DNA of 64,000 nt from Perkinsus olseni (lineage: Eukaryota; Perkinsozoa; Perkinsida), in contig JABANN010000005.1 in the NCBI GenBank assembly GCA_013115125.1, positions 62,001-126,000 on the forward strand. Direction: 5' to 3'. The position numbers and the translations under genes were made by a program. Positions 23,000 to 34,976 of this stretch are shown piece by piece. Under the pieces are notes generated by a model that saw only the letters and a program-made list of their open reading frames with translations, did not search any database and was not told the origin of the DNA. Each line of letters opens with the position of its first letter. Position 1 is the stretch's first letter.

Positions 23000-25271
23000 A
23001 TGAGCATCTGTCCTACGATCAATCAGTCTGGTGTAGCAACGACTGCAACTACGCAGTTCTCACAGCTCGATGAATTTCCTCTGAAGATGCCCCTCAGAGT
23101 AAGGCCAGCAAACCTCATCCTCAAGCTGCTGCGCCAATCCCTCAGCATGCCTACGCGAGTCGTTGATATCCCTCTAGCGACCGAAGCCATCCATGCGGCA
23201 CTCCGGCCAGGAACTCCTCCAGGGGTGTTCACGCAGTTGGTCACGCTAGGCATGCGACTCGGGGCACCAGAGGCTGTCACCGCCGTCGCCCTGGACCAGC
23301 TACCTGACTCTCTATCGTTTAGGGACCGGGCTGAGCTCATTCGACAACTCATGCTGGATGGGATGCAATCTCACCTCGAAAGAATCCTTTGCCGTGCGGT
23401 CGAGTGTGTATCCAAGGAGGATGCACCCAAGGACATCCTGTGCGTACTCTCTGCACTAGTGAAGACCAACGGCGACAGAGTTGATGACTTTTTACACCTC
23501 CTTATTGAGCGGGAGGTTCTCGTTGAGTGGGAGGTGCCTGCGTTGTGCAAGTTGATTGTCCTGTCTGGGCCCCGAGTGTGAGTGGCTCGTCCAACTCCAG
23601 CTGAAGTGGAGACGGCTCTCTTCTGCAGGTACACTCGAACAATGGCTGAGCTGCTTATTGTGACCTACCTCGATAAGACGGCTCCGGTGGCCCAGCAGGA
23701 AGCGCTGGGACGGGTTCTTCGAACCTTGGCTGAAATCAAGTCCCTCGGAAGTGGCTCTACTACTGCTGACGGTTCCTTTGCCATCTCCCCTTCTCGCAGT
23801 TATGTCGATAGCGAGAGTCGATGAGGTACTCCTGAAGTTCGCTATGGTGACGAATGCATGGTCCTCCTCGAGGGGGTTCAAGACCAGCGCGATGGAACTC
23901 ACGAACCTGGCAGGGGCTGCGCATGCCTTCGCCACCCTGGCCCCTTCGAATCTGCTCGAATGGAGAGCTCCGCAGGTGACTTCTTATCTCCTTAGCGTCC
24001 GAGGATATACCTCTATCTCTTTCACAGGTCGCCGATGTTCTTGGTGAGATACTATGTTCAAGTCTATCGGAACGGCCAACTTCTCGAAGCTTGGCGATGC
24101 TACTGTGGTCGATCTCGCGGCTAGCTGCGCTAACAGCGACTAACCCCATGAGCCCCGAGAAGGGCGAGAAGATTCTCTCCCACCTGGTCGCGGACTCGTC
24201 GGCCACGTCTGGGGATATCGTTGTTGCCGTATGGTCGCTCGCAAGAACTGTCGGGAGCTTCAGTGCCTTCGTCGGTGAACTACAGGCGCTCTCGGATCGG
24301 GTCGAAGCTGCTGACCTGCCTAAGTTCTCTTGGGCTCTCTGCGTTGGCTTCGGGTCTAGAGAGGCCCTGCACGGTGAAGGGCAGCCGCTTGTACAGCGCT
24401 GCGTGGACCGCTACCGTACCGAGCAACAGGAGGCACTCGGCCCTGGCGTGGACCTCGGTGACGATCTTGCACTGGATGCTCCGCTGGCTCACCGCGACCT
24501 TTCCGACGCGGTGATGCTGTGGGATAGCGCATCTCTCGCTGGTATCTCCGAACCGTGCATGCCACACGAGCCTATAATAACCGAATTAATTGCAAAATTA
24601 GACACTCGTTATCCAAAGGTGAAGGAACCCACTTTCACGGTGGGGCACGTGGGTCCGGTCACTACTGGCATGCTGTTGGAGTCACTGGGAATTCATCATG
24701 CTCCCTATGTGCCGCGGTATATCGAACGATTGGACCGAGGGTTCAGGCAACCCATTGCCAAGTTTATCACGTGCGAGGTGGAGCTGTCCGTCGATAATGA
24801 AGCAACGAGGGCGTTCGTCGTCAGGGGTGGATATCAGAGGATGTATAACGTTGACGGCACAAGTGGTGGTGTTGACGACTCTGCTGGGCAGCTCGCCGAT
24901 GCTTCAACTGGAGCCTGCGGAGAGCCCTTCACAGGGTTGTACGTGATGAACGATCGATCGTCTCACGCGGAGATATCGGCACTCAATGGTGTTGCTAATT
25001 TGCTGTCCAGCGATAGTGTTGGATCGCTCCACTTGCATGTATCACATTTCCCCTGTCTTTCCTGTATTTATGCAATGCAGCAATTCCGGCGAGCGTTCTC
25101 GAAGATCCAGGTCAGCCACTTCACAGTACTCCAGATTCCGGTCCCATTGGTCCCCCTCCACAGGTACGCGTTTCTTACGAGTGGTGGACGCCGGGGTGCG
25201 GACCAGTCGTGAAGAAAGTCGATGGGCACCGTGACAACCTCGAGGGGGACAGTTTCAGGAAACCAGTCTAG
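23000..25271 (+). CDS. Helical-repeat protein with C-terminal cytidine-deaminase-like domain
   Basis: Five exons (23000-23577, 23629-23750, 23800-23975, 24028-25110, 25164-25271) join in consistent phases to about 688 residues. Residues 1 to about 480 are almost wholly alpha-helical, Leu/Ala rich, with loosely repeated helix pairs such as HAALRPGTPPGVFTQLVTLG, resembling PPR/OPR-like solenoids without a clear match. The C-terminal domain has SSHAEISAL (His605, Glu607) and FPCLSC (Cys635, Cys638), the HxE and PCxxC zinc motifs of the deaminase fold, then a last exon starting VRVSYEWWTPGCGP. The catalytic Glu is present and no break is seen, so it looks functional. Substrate unknown. The layout recalls PPR-DYW RNA editors and other helix-repeat/deaminase fusions, so organellar C-to-U editing is a fair hypothesis only. 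No clear targeting peptide was proved, although the N terminus is Thr/Ser rich. Confidence 0.8.
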
Positions 25272-25310
25272 TTTCAGATTTCAATGCTGCTTGAGTGCGA
25301 GTTTGTGGTT

Positions 25311-25327
25311 GACGGGGTTACCCCGTC
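25311..25327. repeat. Hairpin between convergent genes
   Basis: GACGGGG/CCCCGTC around a 3-nt loop, 40 bp after the deaminase stop and 200 bp before the end of the FCP1 gene on the other strand. Its position could suit 3'-end formation, but similar hairpins occur elsewhere without that context. Confidence 0.8.
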
Positions 25328-25531
25328 GGGATCTATTTCCCGTTCGCAGGTCATTCGGCGAGTCCGGATGAATATCGCAAAGGACCGAGTTCGCAGCAAG
25401 TCTGTACTCGGAATATAACAACGGGAATGGCATACCAGAGCCGATGCCCTCGGTATATGGCCCAGTAGTCCGGAAGATATGATCTGTGCATATCCGTTCC
25501 GGTACTTCGTAACTCAACAACTTCCTTATTG

Positions 25532-28215
25532 TCATACATCTGAAACCGGAGGTTCTTGCTGATGTTGATTTGTTGCGTTATTGGCATTAGTAGCTCCCCG
25601 CCGTTTCCGATGCGCCCTTTCCTCCATCTTCTCGTGCGTGTCGGCCAAATACTTAACAAAGAAATGATCCATGACGGGATACTGACCAGTCCGAGGATCG
25701 GCAGTGAACTTGCCAATCTGAGAAAGAACATCGAGTCTATCGCCATTTCTTAACAATACGCGCTGGCATCATTCCACGGCGCAATCAGAAGAAGAGTCCG
25801 CAAGGTCATCGCAAGAAAACCCCTCCGATTAGCCAAAAGGAAAGAAGGGAACTATTCAAACCACCACATGCGAAGAAGAAAACCAACAGCGCTACACGCT
25901 CAATTCCTCGGACTCGAAGCGGTCGCTGTGATGTGACCGGCAAAACCAGTGTGAGTAAGGGACAAGCTGCGACTCACCTCGAAAATGAACTCGCTGGGAT
26001 GCTTCCACGTAGCAAACCCATGATCGAGCCAGCATGGATGGACTATCTTGCATTTTAACGACTCCTCCTTCATCGCCTTCGCGACTAGATGACACTAAGA
26101 GAAGACATCCCAATAGATTCACCAACTTTTCGACTCCGAAAACTTGATAGAATTCCAGTTCACCCCTACCTTCGCGGTGCCGCCTTTCGCACAGACCAAA
26201 TGAGTCGGTCCATCCTCCAAGTTGTTGATCACCGTGCCGCCGTACATCTCAATCATCTCAGCTCGCTCCGATGCTTCGTTCTGGTTGAAGCCTGCGTGGT
26301 CAGGGGTTTTACGATAAGGCGAGCCAAGGCACTACCAGTGAGCATGATACGACAGTTCTTGAAGGTCTGCTTCCGAGTATCGTCTATGATGTTCTTAACG
26401 TCCACGACGAAGCCGTCAGCAGCGGCTTCCGCCAGAGCGTTGCAATAGCGGTGATGAATGTCCGTGAAGACTCGAACCATCGCAGGGAGGTACCTGACCC
26501 GTTCTGCCGTCACTTCGTGAGAGTGCCATGCCGTCAAATTGAAGTGGACCCCCTTCCGTGGTCGTGAATCCGTACGACAGCGGCCGTCGGCCGAGTACGA
26601 GCCGCACACTGCAGGGAAACCCTTGAGCTGAGTGCGTCCTCCCACTTTCCACGCTCGAATCCTCCCCACAGTTCGATCCGCAATCGCTCACAATAATTCA
26701 CAACCATGTGCCAGATCACCGATCATTTCATACGCGTAACTTCAGGAAGAAATTCCGGATTTGAGGTACCCATGATTATATTAAGACGATTTCCAATGTC
26801 ACAAAGAGCTGTGTACAACAAACAAAAATACAACCAGTGCACCAACTTCCGTGATCAATAAGCTTCCAGCCTTACCCGTCGAAGTTCTTGGACGCGTCAT
26901 CCAATTCAGGCTTGGGATTGCCGCTCGCCTGGCCGCCATCCTTCAGCCAATCGGAAGTCAGCTTGAGCGCACGGACGACTTGTAAGAGCTTTTGGTCCAT
27001 GTACTTATACGGTGGACACTTAATAACGTTGGGCTGGAAATCTAGCCAGATTTTATCCCTGAACGAAGTGGACTAATAGCGAGACGGGTTCAGATCCTGG
27101 CGCACTTATCATCCAGGATGATAACCTCTTCTCTCGGCCGAGAACACACCGCCCGTATGTCTTTGTTTTCGTTCGAACCGTGCTTCATATCGTCACATCG
27201 TGAAAATACATTATCGCTGCGGAAGAAGCCTTTTTTGTGTGGGTCTAGGGCCTGAGCGTCTAGGGTGATGACTGCTCAAAGCTGGCAGTATGCTCACCTC
27301 CATCACGTATTCGAGATACACTCGAGTGGCTTTCGTGTGGATGTAAAACTCGTACATGGGCTGCAGTGCTTCCAAGAACTCATGTACACCTGAGAAATAA
27401 AATAATGCCGCGGAGCAGCCAGGCACGCTCCCGTACCGGGTCGCAACTTGACGAAATGAGGCTCCTTGCCGGTCTGCATCGGCAACTCCGTTTGATGCAA
27501 ATCTATGCCCAAGGCCTCCACGACGCGGTCGGGATACCGTGGCATGGTAGGGGGCTGCACAGGCCACACAAGAGAGGTATAAATTCTCATATGCGTCGAT
27601 ACTATTATTACCTGTGGCACGGCATTAACCAAAGTATGATCGAGATCAAGGACAAGAGCCAGCTTTTTGGCGGACTCAGCGTCTTGAGAGAGCTGCGCAA
27701 CCGGGGGCGACTGGTCAGACTCCGATGGCGTGGGTGGTGTTGGTGATGGCGATTCTGAAACCAACACCGATAGAATGCCCAAAGCACAGGCGTAGCCAAA
27801 ACGAGACGAGTGGTATCTACTCAAAAGGGCGCCCTACCAGTTTCCTCTGCAGGCTGCGGCGTTGCTTTACCGTCGTCCGGCGTTCCATCTGGCAAGTGGA
27901 AGTCAGGCTCGGACGAGGTTACAATAGGGGAGCCGATGTCAAAGTCAGAGGGGCTCGCTGGGTTTGGTATTACCGATAGTTTCAGACTACTGAGGTACCT
28001 GTCAACAGCACAGCGATATACCCGATTCGCGGACGTGCTATTATGCTGATGGTAAGGGGCGCGGGACTTCGAGAGAGCGCAAGCGTCTCAGTGCCCGGGG
28101 AGCGTCACAGCTCGATTCCTTCAGTTGAACGCTTGTGAGCAGCTTATTAGGGAGCGTCAGCCTACCATGCGAGAAGCTCTTGTTTGAGGTCATCCACGGG
28201 CAGTCTATTCGCCAT
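25532..28215 (-). CDS. FCP1: FCP1-type RNA polymerase II CTD phosphatase, multi-exon
   Basis: Removes phosphate from the C-terminal repeats of RNA polymerase II in the nucleus. Reading right to left: an acidic Pro/Ser-rich lead (about 27960-27840, SEPDFHLPDGTPDDGK), then LALVLDLDHTLVNAV (about 27640) with the DxDxT acylphosphatase motif, HFVKLRPG spliced to VHEFLEALQPMYEFYIHTKA (about 27370), ALDPHKKGFFRSDNVFSR (27230), PREEVIILDD spliced to KIWLDFQPNVIKCPPY (27120-27020), and a BRCT domain: RKQTFKNCRIMLTG (26350), YGGTVINNLEDGPTHLVCAK (26230), CKIVHPCWLDHGFATW (26030). The domain order FCPH then BRCT is that of FCP1. The 5' end is uncertain; an ATG at 28215 (MANRLPVDDLKQELL) may be exon 1. 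A final exon from about 25708 to 25532 (IGKFTADPRTGQYPVMDHFF) follows a good acceptor but could belong to another transcript. Confidence 0.85.
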
Positions 28216-28834
28216 AGTAAGGACGCTACAACTGCCGTCAATGCAACAATGATATTTGATAACACGAACCACTTGTCTCAATCGCTTCCAAAGTACAGCG
28301 TTCTCGACTAACTCGTGATGGCTTTGGGTTTGTAGCACTCTGATCTCCTGGGGTTCCTTACCGCAGGTTCACCGTTATCGCGTGGCAGAAGAACCCTTCG
28401 TCCAAATCACGACCCAGTCCAGGTCCTACGTCAAGGGTTGAACTTTCATGACGCGTTTCCTTAAAGCGAGCATCAGCCTTTCGATGCGGTGCTGGCTCTC
28501 CACTTAAGAGACGCTTGAGGGCTAGCGTGGGCCCCGCCCGTCCCCCTCCGTAGAAAGGGCGACGGAGAGCTTGCACAGGTGCAAGGGGAGTCGAACAGAA
28601 TCCGGACAGTTGCTCACCACGAGCCTTAGGTCCAAAATGTGTCAACTTGTAAAATTTCGATGAAGTCTGCTGTATTTCTCAATAGGGTTCAGCTCTTGCT
28701 CAATCGTGAAGTTGTGGAAGTGGCTCTACGCAAGACATGATGCACGCAAGCACACAGGCTTGAGATAATGCAAGTGAGCAAGATATGCAAGTAATTTGGG
28801 TTTGGATGTTGAACTCCTAGATTACATCATTTAT
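28216..28834. other. Divergent intergenic region, no confident gene
   Basis: Lies between the FCP1 5' end and the protease start. A minus-strand open frame (28358-28645) has no recognisable domain and no signal peptide, and is left uncalled. A perfect hairpin, CTTGCAC/GTGCAAG with a 2-nt loop, is at 28570-28585. Promoters for both genes probably lie here. Confidence 0.5.
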
Positions 28835-30726
28835 ATGAAGCCCCTTGTCTTCGCCGTGCTGCTCGTCCAGCAATGTCTGGCTGATTCTTTTGCAGACAGG
28901 GCAGACAGGGAGTTCGACAACTTCAAAAAGAAGTACGGCGGGGCTTACGGTGCTGCCAATAAGAAACGTGGAACGCGTGTTTCGAATCATCTAGAAGGCA
29001 GCTCGTGATTCTCTCTAACAGGTTGAACGTTCAGTATACGCCGAGTGAAGAGGACTACCGTCGTCAAGTGTTTCACGACAATTTCAAGTGGATAGAAGAG
29101 CAAAATGCTCGAGGTCACCCGCACGTCTCCGTGGCTTGCTTTCACCATTCCGACGATGCGTGCGTGTGAGTTTATGGTCCGACGCCGGTTCCGGCTTAGT
29201 TAGCCTCTTGCCGATGTGCTCAGTGGGGGGCTCTCTGTAGCGTTGAAATGCCGTGCAATCGAATTGGTTCCTCAGGAAGCGTCCGTCGGGGGGCCAAATT
29301 CGCACGGCGTTGCTGCAGGTGACTTGAAATATGTTCTTGGAGTTACGAGGTTCACGGACCGGACCGACGAGGAGTTCGCCAACTCGCGCACCGCTGCAGG
29401 CTTGCGGGGCTCAGTGGAAGATCTCTCCGGATACCTAAGAAGTCAGGTTGTCTCTCGGTCTCGCGTTGCTCAGCTCAGATTCAGGTTTCGGAGTGCCTCT
29501 AGTCCGTAGCTCTGTTCAATCTGTCGACAAACCCCCGCCAGCGTCTAAGAACTGGGCGGATGAGGGGGTCGTTGGCATCATTAAGGACCAGGGTCTATGT
29601 GGATCGTGCGCTTCATTTGCTACAACAGGTGTCGGTGGCTAAGTCGCTGAGTAGGCTCACTGTCAATCAATGCAGGCACACTGGAGAGCCACTACGCTCT
29701 TGCGATGCATCAGACGAACTCCTCTATAGTACCGCTGTCCGAGCAGCAGCTACTTGATTGTGACCCTACTGCGTGAGGGGGAGCGGATCGGTGAACTCTT
29801 GCGAAAATAAGGATATTCTTTCTTTGCAGGGCTTGTGATGGAGGTTTGCCAAGCGGAACCTTCACCTACATCAAAGGCAACGGTTTAACAAGCGAGACGG
29901 TATACCCGTATGAGGCTAGGAACTCAGCGACCTTCAGTCAGCCTTGCAAAAGGGACCTGCTCACTACCAACAACCTAGTCGTTCAAGTAGGAAACCGGCA
30001 CTCCCCTTGAGATGCCACAGTGCCTTGTCTCAGCCCGGTGTAGTCACTGGTTACACCCAAATCAACACCGGTGATTATGACTCTCTGCTGTCGGCTGTGG
30101 GCTTGCTGGGCCCAGTTGCTACCATGATTGATGGTACTACCCCGGCGTTCAAGAATTATCAGTCGGGTGTTATCACTGGTGAGTCCTCCAGCGCCATGAT
30201 AGCCTCCATGCTGGACGCAGGTCCCTGTGGTACAAGCACTCTCCACATAGTGGTCATCGTCGGCTACGGCGAAACTTCGGATGGTATCAAGTAGGGCTCG
30301 CGGTAGTCGCAGTAGTAGGCAATTGTGATGACGTGGTCTTAGATACTGGCTCATCAAGAACTCATGGGGTACTGGCTGGGGCGACAAAGGGTATGCCAAA
30401 GTTGAAAGGGGAACTGGTGGAGTTGGTATGAACGGCACTTTCGCGCTTTCTCTCGACTCTGTCTCCCTAGGTATGTGTGGCATCAAGACACTATCGTGGT
30501 ATCCGCATGTTAACGTGTCGTCCGCAGTGACCACTGCCGCACCAACGACTAACCCACCGACGAATAATCCACCTACAGTGGCTCCCAGGTGAGAGCAGCA
30601 TCGCCCTCATTACTGGGAATCCAACTCTGTTTCAGAAGCGCCGCTGCTGTCGGAAGCTTCACTTCTCAATTTTCATGGGGACTTCTCGCCCTAGCTGCTA
30701 CCATCATCATTAGTATCCGCCCTTGA
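28835..30726 (+). CDS. Secreted papain-family (C1A) cysteine protease with stalk and hydrophobic tail
   Basis: Start ATG 28835 gives a signal peptide ([16 protein letters not shown]); an upstream in-frame ATG at 28796 would bury it. The inhibitory I29 propeptide follows ([43 protein letters not shown], 29340-29380). The mature enzyme starts near [20 protein letters not shown] (about 29545-29610) with the oxyanion Gln and catalytic Cys; [10 protein letters not shown] and [16 protein letters not shown] come next. The catalytic His lies in [11 protein letters not shown] (about 30245), preceded by an unusual Ser-rich insert, and the catalytic Asn in [17 protein letters not shown] (about 30355). 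After the domain comes a Thr/Pro/Asn stalk ([19 protein letters not shown]), one intron, then a hydrophobic C-terminal helix ending SIRP, so it may be membrane-held or GPI-anchored. About seven introns. All catalytic residues are present. Splicing between the first two exons is not settled. Confidence 0.85.
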
Positions 30727-31300
30727 TGTTAGTATGTATTTACAAGAAGGACACCTCGTGGCTTCAAACTAGGGGACAACGGTTTATCCATCTGGGAGAT
30801 GACCTCAATTCGTCTCAACACCAACACTTCGCTTTCTTCTTTTTAAAAAGAAGTTTTTTCATGTAGGAAATCCATCTCGCGTTCTTACAATTTCAAAAGG
30901 GCAGTGCATCGCGGGCACATCTGAGATTCGAGTCCGTCTTGTAATGTGGAGCATGACAAAGTACCGATCGTACCCTTCCATTTTTCGTCGACATATCATG
31001 TGCGACATTGTAACTCAACAGCGCATCGACAACATATTTCACTGAGCGCAGCTTTCACAACGAACCACCCTTCGATGGCTATAGGAAAATCACATCACGA
31101 ATCAATCCTGCAGTTGTTCGCGAAGGAATTCGAGTTCTCGACTGCTCAGATCAGCAAGAGCAAGCTCCCGCAAAAGTCCACAACAAACTGTTTCACTGAA
31201 ATTGGTCAGAAAACAATCTTTCGATTGACAAACGTAACGCCGTTACACGTACTGTGGAAACACCCACCATGAATCATGCGCATGCGACCGTAGACGATCC
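30727..31300. other. 3' flank of the protease gene, one palindrome, no gene
   Basis: No supported coding frame; the plus frame at 30946-31272 lacks features. An uninterrupted 18-bp palindrome (CTTCTTTTTAAAAAGAAG) lies at 30836-30853, followed by a run of six T. Confidence 0.55.
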
Positions 31301-34300
31301 CTACGAATCTCCCAATGGAGGGCCATCAAAAAAGACTCGCGGCAATTTCTTATCAGTTGGTATCTTCGATTCGACATCAAAACTAAATCTGGTTACGATC
31401 GCTGCTTCGAGGAGTGGAGCGTTGACGACCGAAAGGAGATCTTCCTGTGAATAGGCCGATAACCAATCGGTGAGGTCCGACTCATGTATCTGATCGATAC
31501 GCACCCACTGTTTATACACTCCAACAGAGAACCTCCTGTTGAGCACATCGGCAAGAGTCTAAGTGAGCCGGAAAAACCGGCGTTGGACTATAACCTCACA
31601 CACACAGTCCTCTGGTTAATCTTAGAGTGTCAGTTTTTCCGCCGCTAGCTTCAACTGGGACGAGTTACGATGCAAAACGTATAGGGATACTTTCGAGAAG
31701 CCTACTGAATATAACCCCAAAGTTTCCTACCACAACTGGAAGGAATAGAAGGAGGAGACACTGCACGCCGCTGCATGCGCCTTACGTCCCTGACCAGGAT
31801 AGTTCGTATTGACCTTCCGTCTGCGGGGTTCAACTCCCGGACTCTGATGGTGTAATTGATCGCATGGAATGCCTGAAAAGACGTTACAATCGGACTCTTG
31901 GACATTCCTGGAAACATGGCAGCGAATAGCGATGAGGATTGTTTCGGTGCCAAAAACAAGTTGCCGTAACGACGAAAAAAGGACGCATATCATAGTCAAA
32001 CCAGGTATGCTAGAGAGTGCGGGCTTCGCTATTGACTCGCGTACCTGTATGCTGCGGTCCGAGCATCCTTCGAAAAGCTCTACCATCACGGAACAAGATC
32101 TTCCATCGGCCAGCCTAACTTCTCGACGAGCTGACGCTAGTGCTTCACCACTGACGTCCACCTTAACAAGGCAAGAGTGCGTGGGCTAAGATACCATAGG
32201 ATGCACGGGTGGCTGTTCGCTGTCCACTAGCGATCGGACTGAGCGAACATAACTGAGATCGGAGCTGGGGGCTTACGCGAGGCGCGGATCCTCCTTGTAA
32301 GTTCTTCATGGCATGCACTGTTTGAGCAAGGGGGCCCTCCGTCGCAATGCCAGAGGCCGCATTCTCCCTCTCCTAACAATGGAAGATGTACCTTATGTTG
32401 AACCCCGACACGCTCCCTGGCCAGCTGCATGAATGATGCCAAAGTTGCGAGGCCATAAAACGGAGCGGCGCTTCCAGTGCTGATGCCGAGTTAACGCAGG
32501 GCAGTCAGGGTGTATGTTCCTACGCTTGCAGACGGCTTCCTCCTGATTAGCTCTGCCTGCAGTAACCTCGGACGGAAGACTATGCTTTCCCGCCCTAAGG
32601 GGTCCATCTACGAAAACAATATGGCTCATGGCCCCGGCGTATCGAAGGGCTACAGCAATCCCATAAAGAAGGAAGAGCTCTCCGAACTCCTTGTTCTGGG
32701 ACTTCGTGAGATTCCCGGGGTCGCCGGGAGTGTCTGAGAAAAGGAAATTTGAGCCTTTCTGCTTTCCGGCCCGGCCGGGTGCCTCCGAGTATATGGGTGA
32801 CGGCCTCCCTGATGGCATCATGTTGCTTGACGATGAGGTCAAGCTCCTTTCCACCGTCGGTGTAGCACTTTACCAGGAAGCTTCCGGCGTCACTCCCGGA
32901 ATACCTGCGGAGCAGTGAGTGCAAAAGTACCCACAGGGCCACTCTCGAGATAATGCAGCTGGCCGAGGCGAAGCACCGTACACAGGAGGGGCTGATGAGA
33001 GCAGCGGCCCATCTTACAAACTTAGAACTGCAGTGACATTGCCACCGTTGAAGGAACGCGTTGTACGATGAATGAGCAGCGTTGATTCGCCTGAGATCCT
33101 TCGCTAGCGTGGCAATGGACCATAATCGGCTTACTTTCCTCGCTAAGGGCACCTCCGGTACCTGTTCCACTCACTGGCGCAACATAGTAAGAAGAGGATG
33201 TAAACCAGTGTAGCATTGACGCTCGATGTTCATTCGGTGAGGGATACCTTCGGAGGAAAAGACCTTTACAGCCTCGACTGACGTGAAAGCGGTTCCTCAC
33301 GGTGCTCTGAAGTTGGCTAGCTTAACATCCTCTGCGGAGAACATGACCGCTCCTTGCCATAAAGTCCGCTGGCCATCGGGATGCCCGAGGGCTATCCGAA
33401 CCTAGCTTGGCACTCGGAGCAGCTGTCTCCACTGACGAAGACTTATCACATCACTGTCTTGAAGAATGGAGAGCACGAAGGTGTGCGCGCCGAGGGTAAC
33501 CAGCGTTGTGAAAATGAAAGGCCGCCCATCGTGGCTTGGTACAATGAGATGGGTGGACGAGAGGTCATCCAGGGAAAAGGTCTGAGCTTGAGTTCTCATC
33601 AGAGGGCCACCGTGCGGGCTTGAGCGAGTTCTCACCAGCGTCAGCTTCCTCGAGGTTGGGATGCCATCCTCGAGGCTCAGCGGGATGGACTTGAGGAGTA
33701 TTCTCAAATCTCTGGATGCCTCCGCTCCGGGTACAGAGCGGTTAGCTGCATACCTGAGTGTACACTGAGCAGGGGATTCAACGGCGGGGAGTGTCCTACA
33801 AGACTTCAACTTCGTCATTGGAAGGGATTGTAGCTGCGACGACGGGTATGGCGGTTTCAGCGGAGCCGTCCTGCCTGATCGAAGTGTGATCGAACCCTGA
33901 AAGCTTATCTGTGTAAGCTCCCACAAGGCACTCTGGTTTGAGGCTAGTAGCCTCCCCACCTTTCGGACAGTATCGGTAGCTAATTGACTTGTCATCCGCT
34001 TCGACAATGCATCCATCACGCAGCATTCTACCTGTCGAGGGAGGCGTCGACAGGAAAATATATCCCCGCGAGCTGACATGATGTATCAAAGAGATGACGG
34101 ATCAGACTCCTCTCGGTCTTTCTAGTGTAGTGGCGCTGCTGTTGTGCTATTGAGGAACCGTCGCGTGCTTGCTCATCTGAGTAGAGTAATGAGGTGTTGA
34201 TAGATAAGTGGAAGTGAAGGACGACGACGCGAGTGAATTCTCTTCGTCGTTGTCGTTTCTACGGCTCTTACCACGCTGGACGATACCCCAATTCGGCACG

Positions 34301-34641
34301 CCACGGCTCGAAGCTGGACAAAAGTCGTTCCTAAGCAACATCCAGCACGATAACAGGCGTACCAATCCGCCCCACCTGAACGCCAAAGACAGCTCGTTCG
34401 GCACCTGAGTGTCGACTAGTGACACCGTGATAACGTGTGGGAAGGATGCCTCCGCCAGACAGACAACAAGGCTCTGAGCGCAAGTCTGCCTCTTGCGATT
34501 CACGGCTGCTCTGATCGAGGTAGCTACCCGTTCTTTGAAGGTTTTGTCCTCTCGGCTCGCGTCACGGGATGACGAAGGGAAGTTGAAAACGCTGATCATG
34601 TGCCTTTCTGGTTGGTCTGTTTGCCCGTCAATTGGCATCAC
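31301..34641 (-). CDS. Probable multi-exon gene(s), function unknown
   Basis: Several minus-strand stretches read like real exons: an N-terminal-looking piece at 34641-34450 (FKERVATSIRAAVNRKRQTC; SFPHVITVSLVDTQ), GYIFLSTPPSTGRMLRDGCI (about 34060), SFLVKCYTDGGKELDLIVKQ (about 32860), ARKVSRLWSIATLAKDLRRI (about 33130), MDVSGEALASARREVRLADG (32161), AINYTIRVRELNPADGRSIR (about 31860) and a terminal frame IDQIHESDLTDWLSAYSQED ending at 31301. Good donors and acceptors occur between some of them (for example near 32050 and 31960). Whether this is one gene or two or three, and what they do, cannot be said. A competing plus-strand frame (33381-33623) weakens the middle part. Confidence 0.4.
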
Positions 34642-34976
34642 CTAGGAAGCAAGCCGATCAGCTGCGAGTCTTCACTGAGCGGACCTCACCGCAAAGAACG
34701 AAGAGTGGCTCAGGGGTTCATCTATGAACACTAGAATGGACCCAGTCCTGTCAGAAGTGTTGGTCGCGTACCTGAGACTGTAGTCAGGGAGAATTGAGGG
34801 AGAATTGGCTGACGTACACAGAGACCAGCAGGCGGAGGTCATTCAGTTGCTTGGTCCCACAAAAGAGCTCATTCCAACCCAGACTAGATGGCATGGGCGT
34901 CTCGTCGTTCGCTGTACCTGCGCTGTGGTTATAGTTATTCTGGGCATTAACAGCCCTCTGACCGCATGTTATTCCG

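Noticed and set aside
28360-28380. GCAGGTTCACC resembling the 3' end of 18S rRNA on the minus strand
   Set aside because: Flanking bases do not continue the rRNA sequence; a chance match of about 11 bases.
32691-32918. Plus-strand frame in 32.7-32.9 kb
   Set aside because: Antisense to a more protein-like minus-strand frame (SFLVKCYTDGGKELDL) and without its own motifs.
33381-33623. Plus-strand 80-codon frame
   Set aside because: Plausible composition but no motif, and it opposes minus-strand frames that fit a larger gene; left undecided rather than called.
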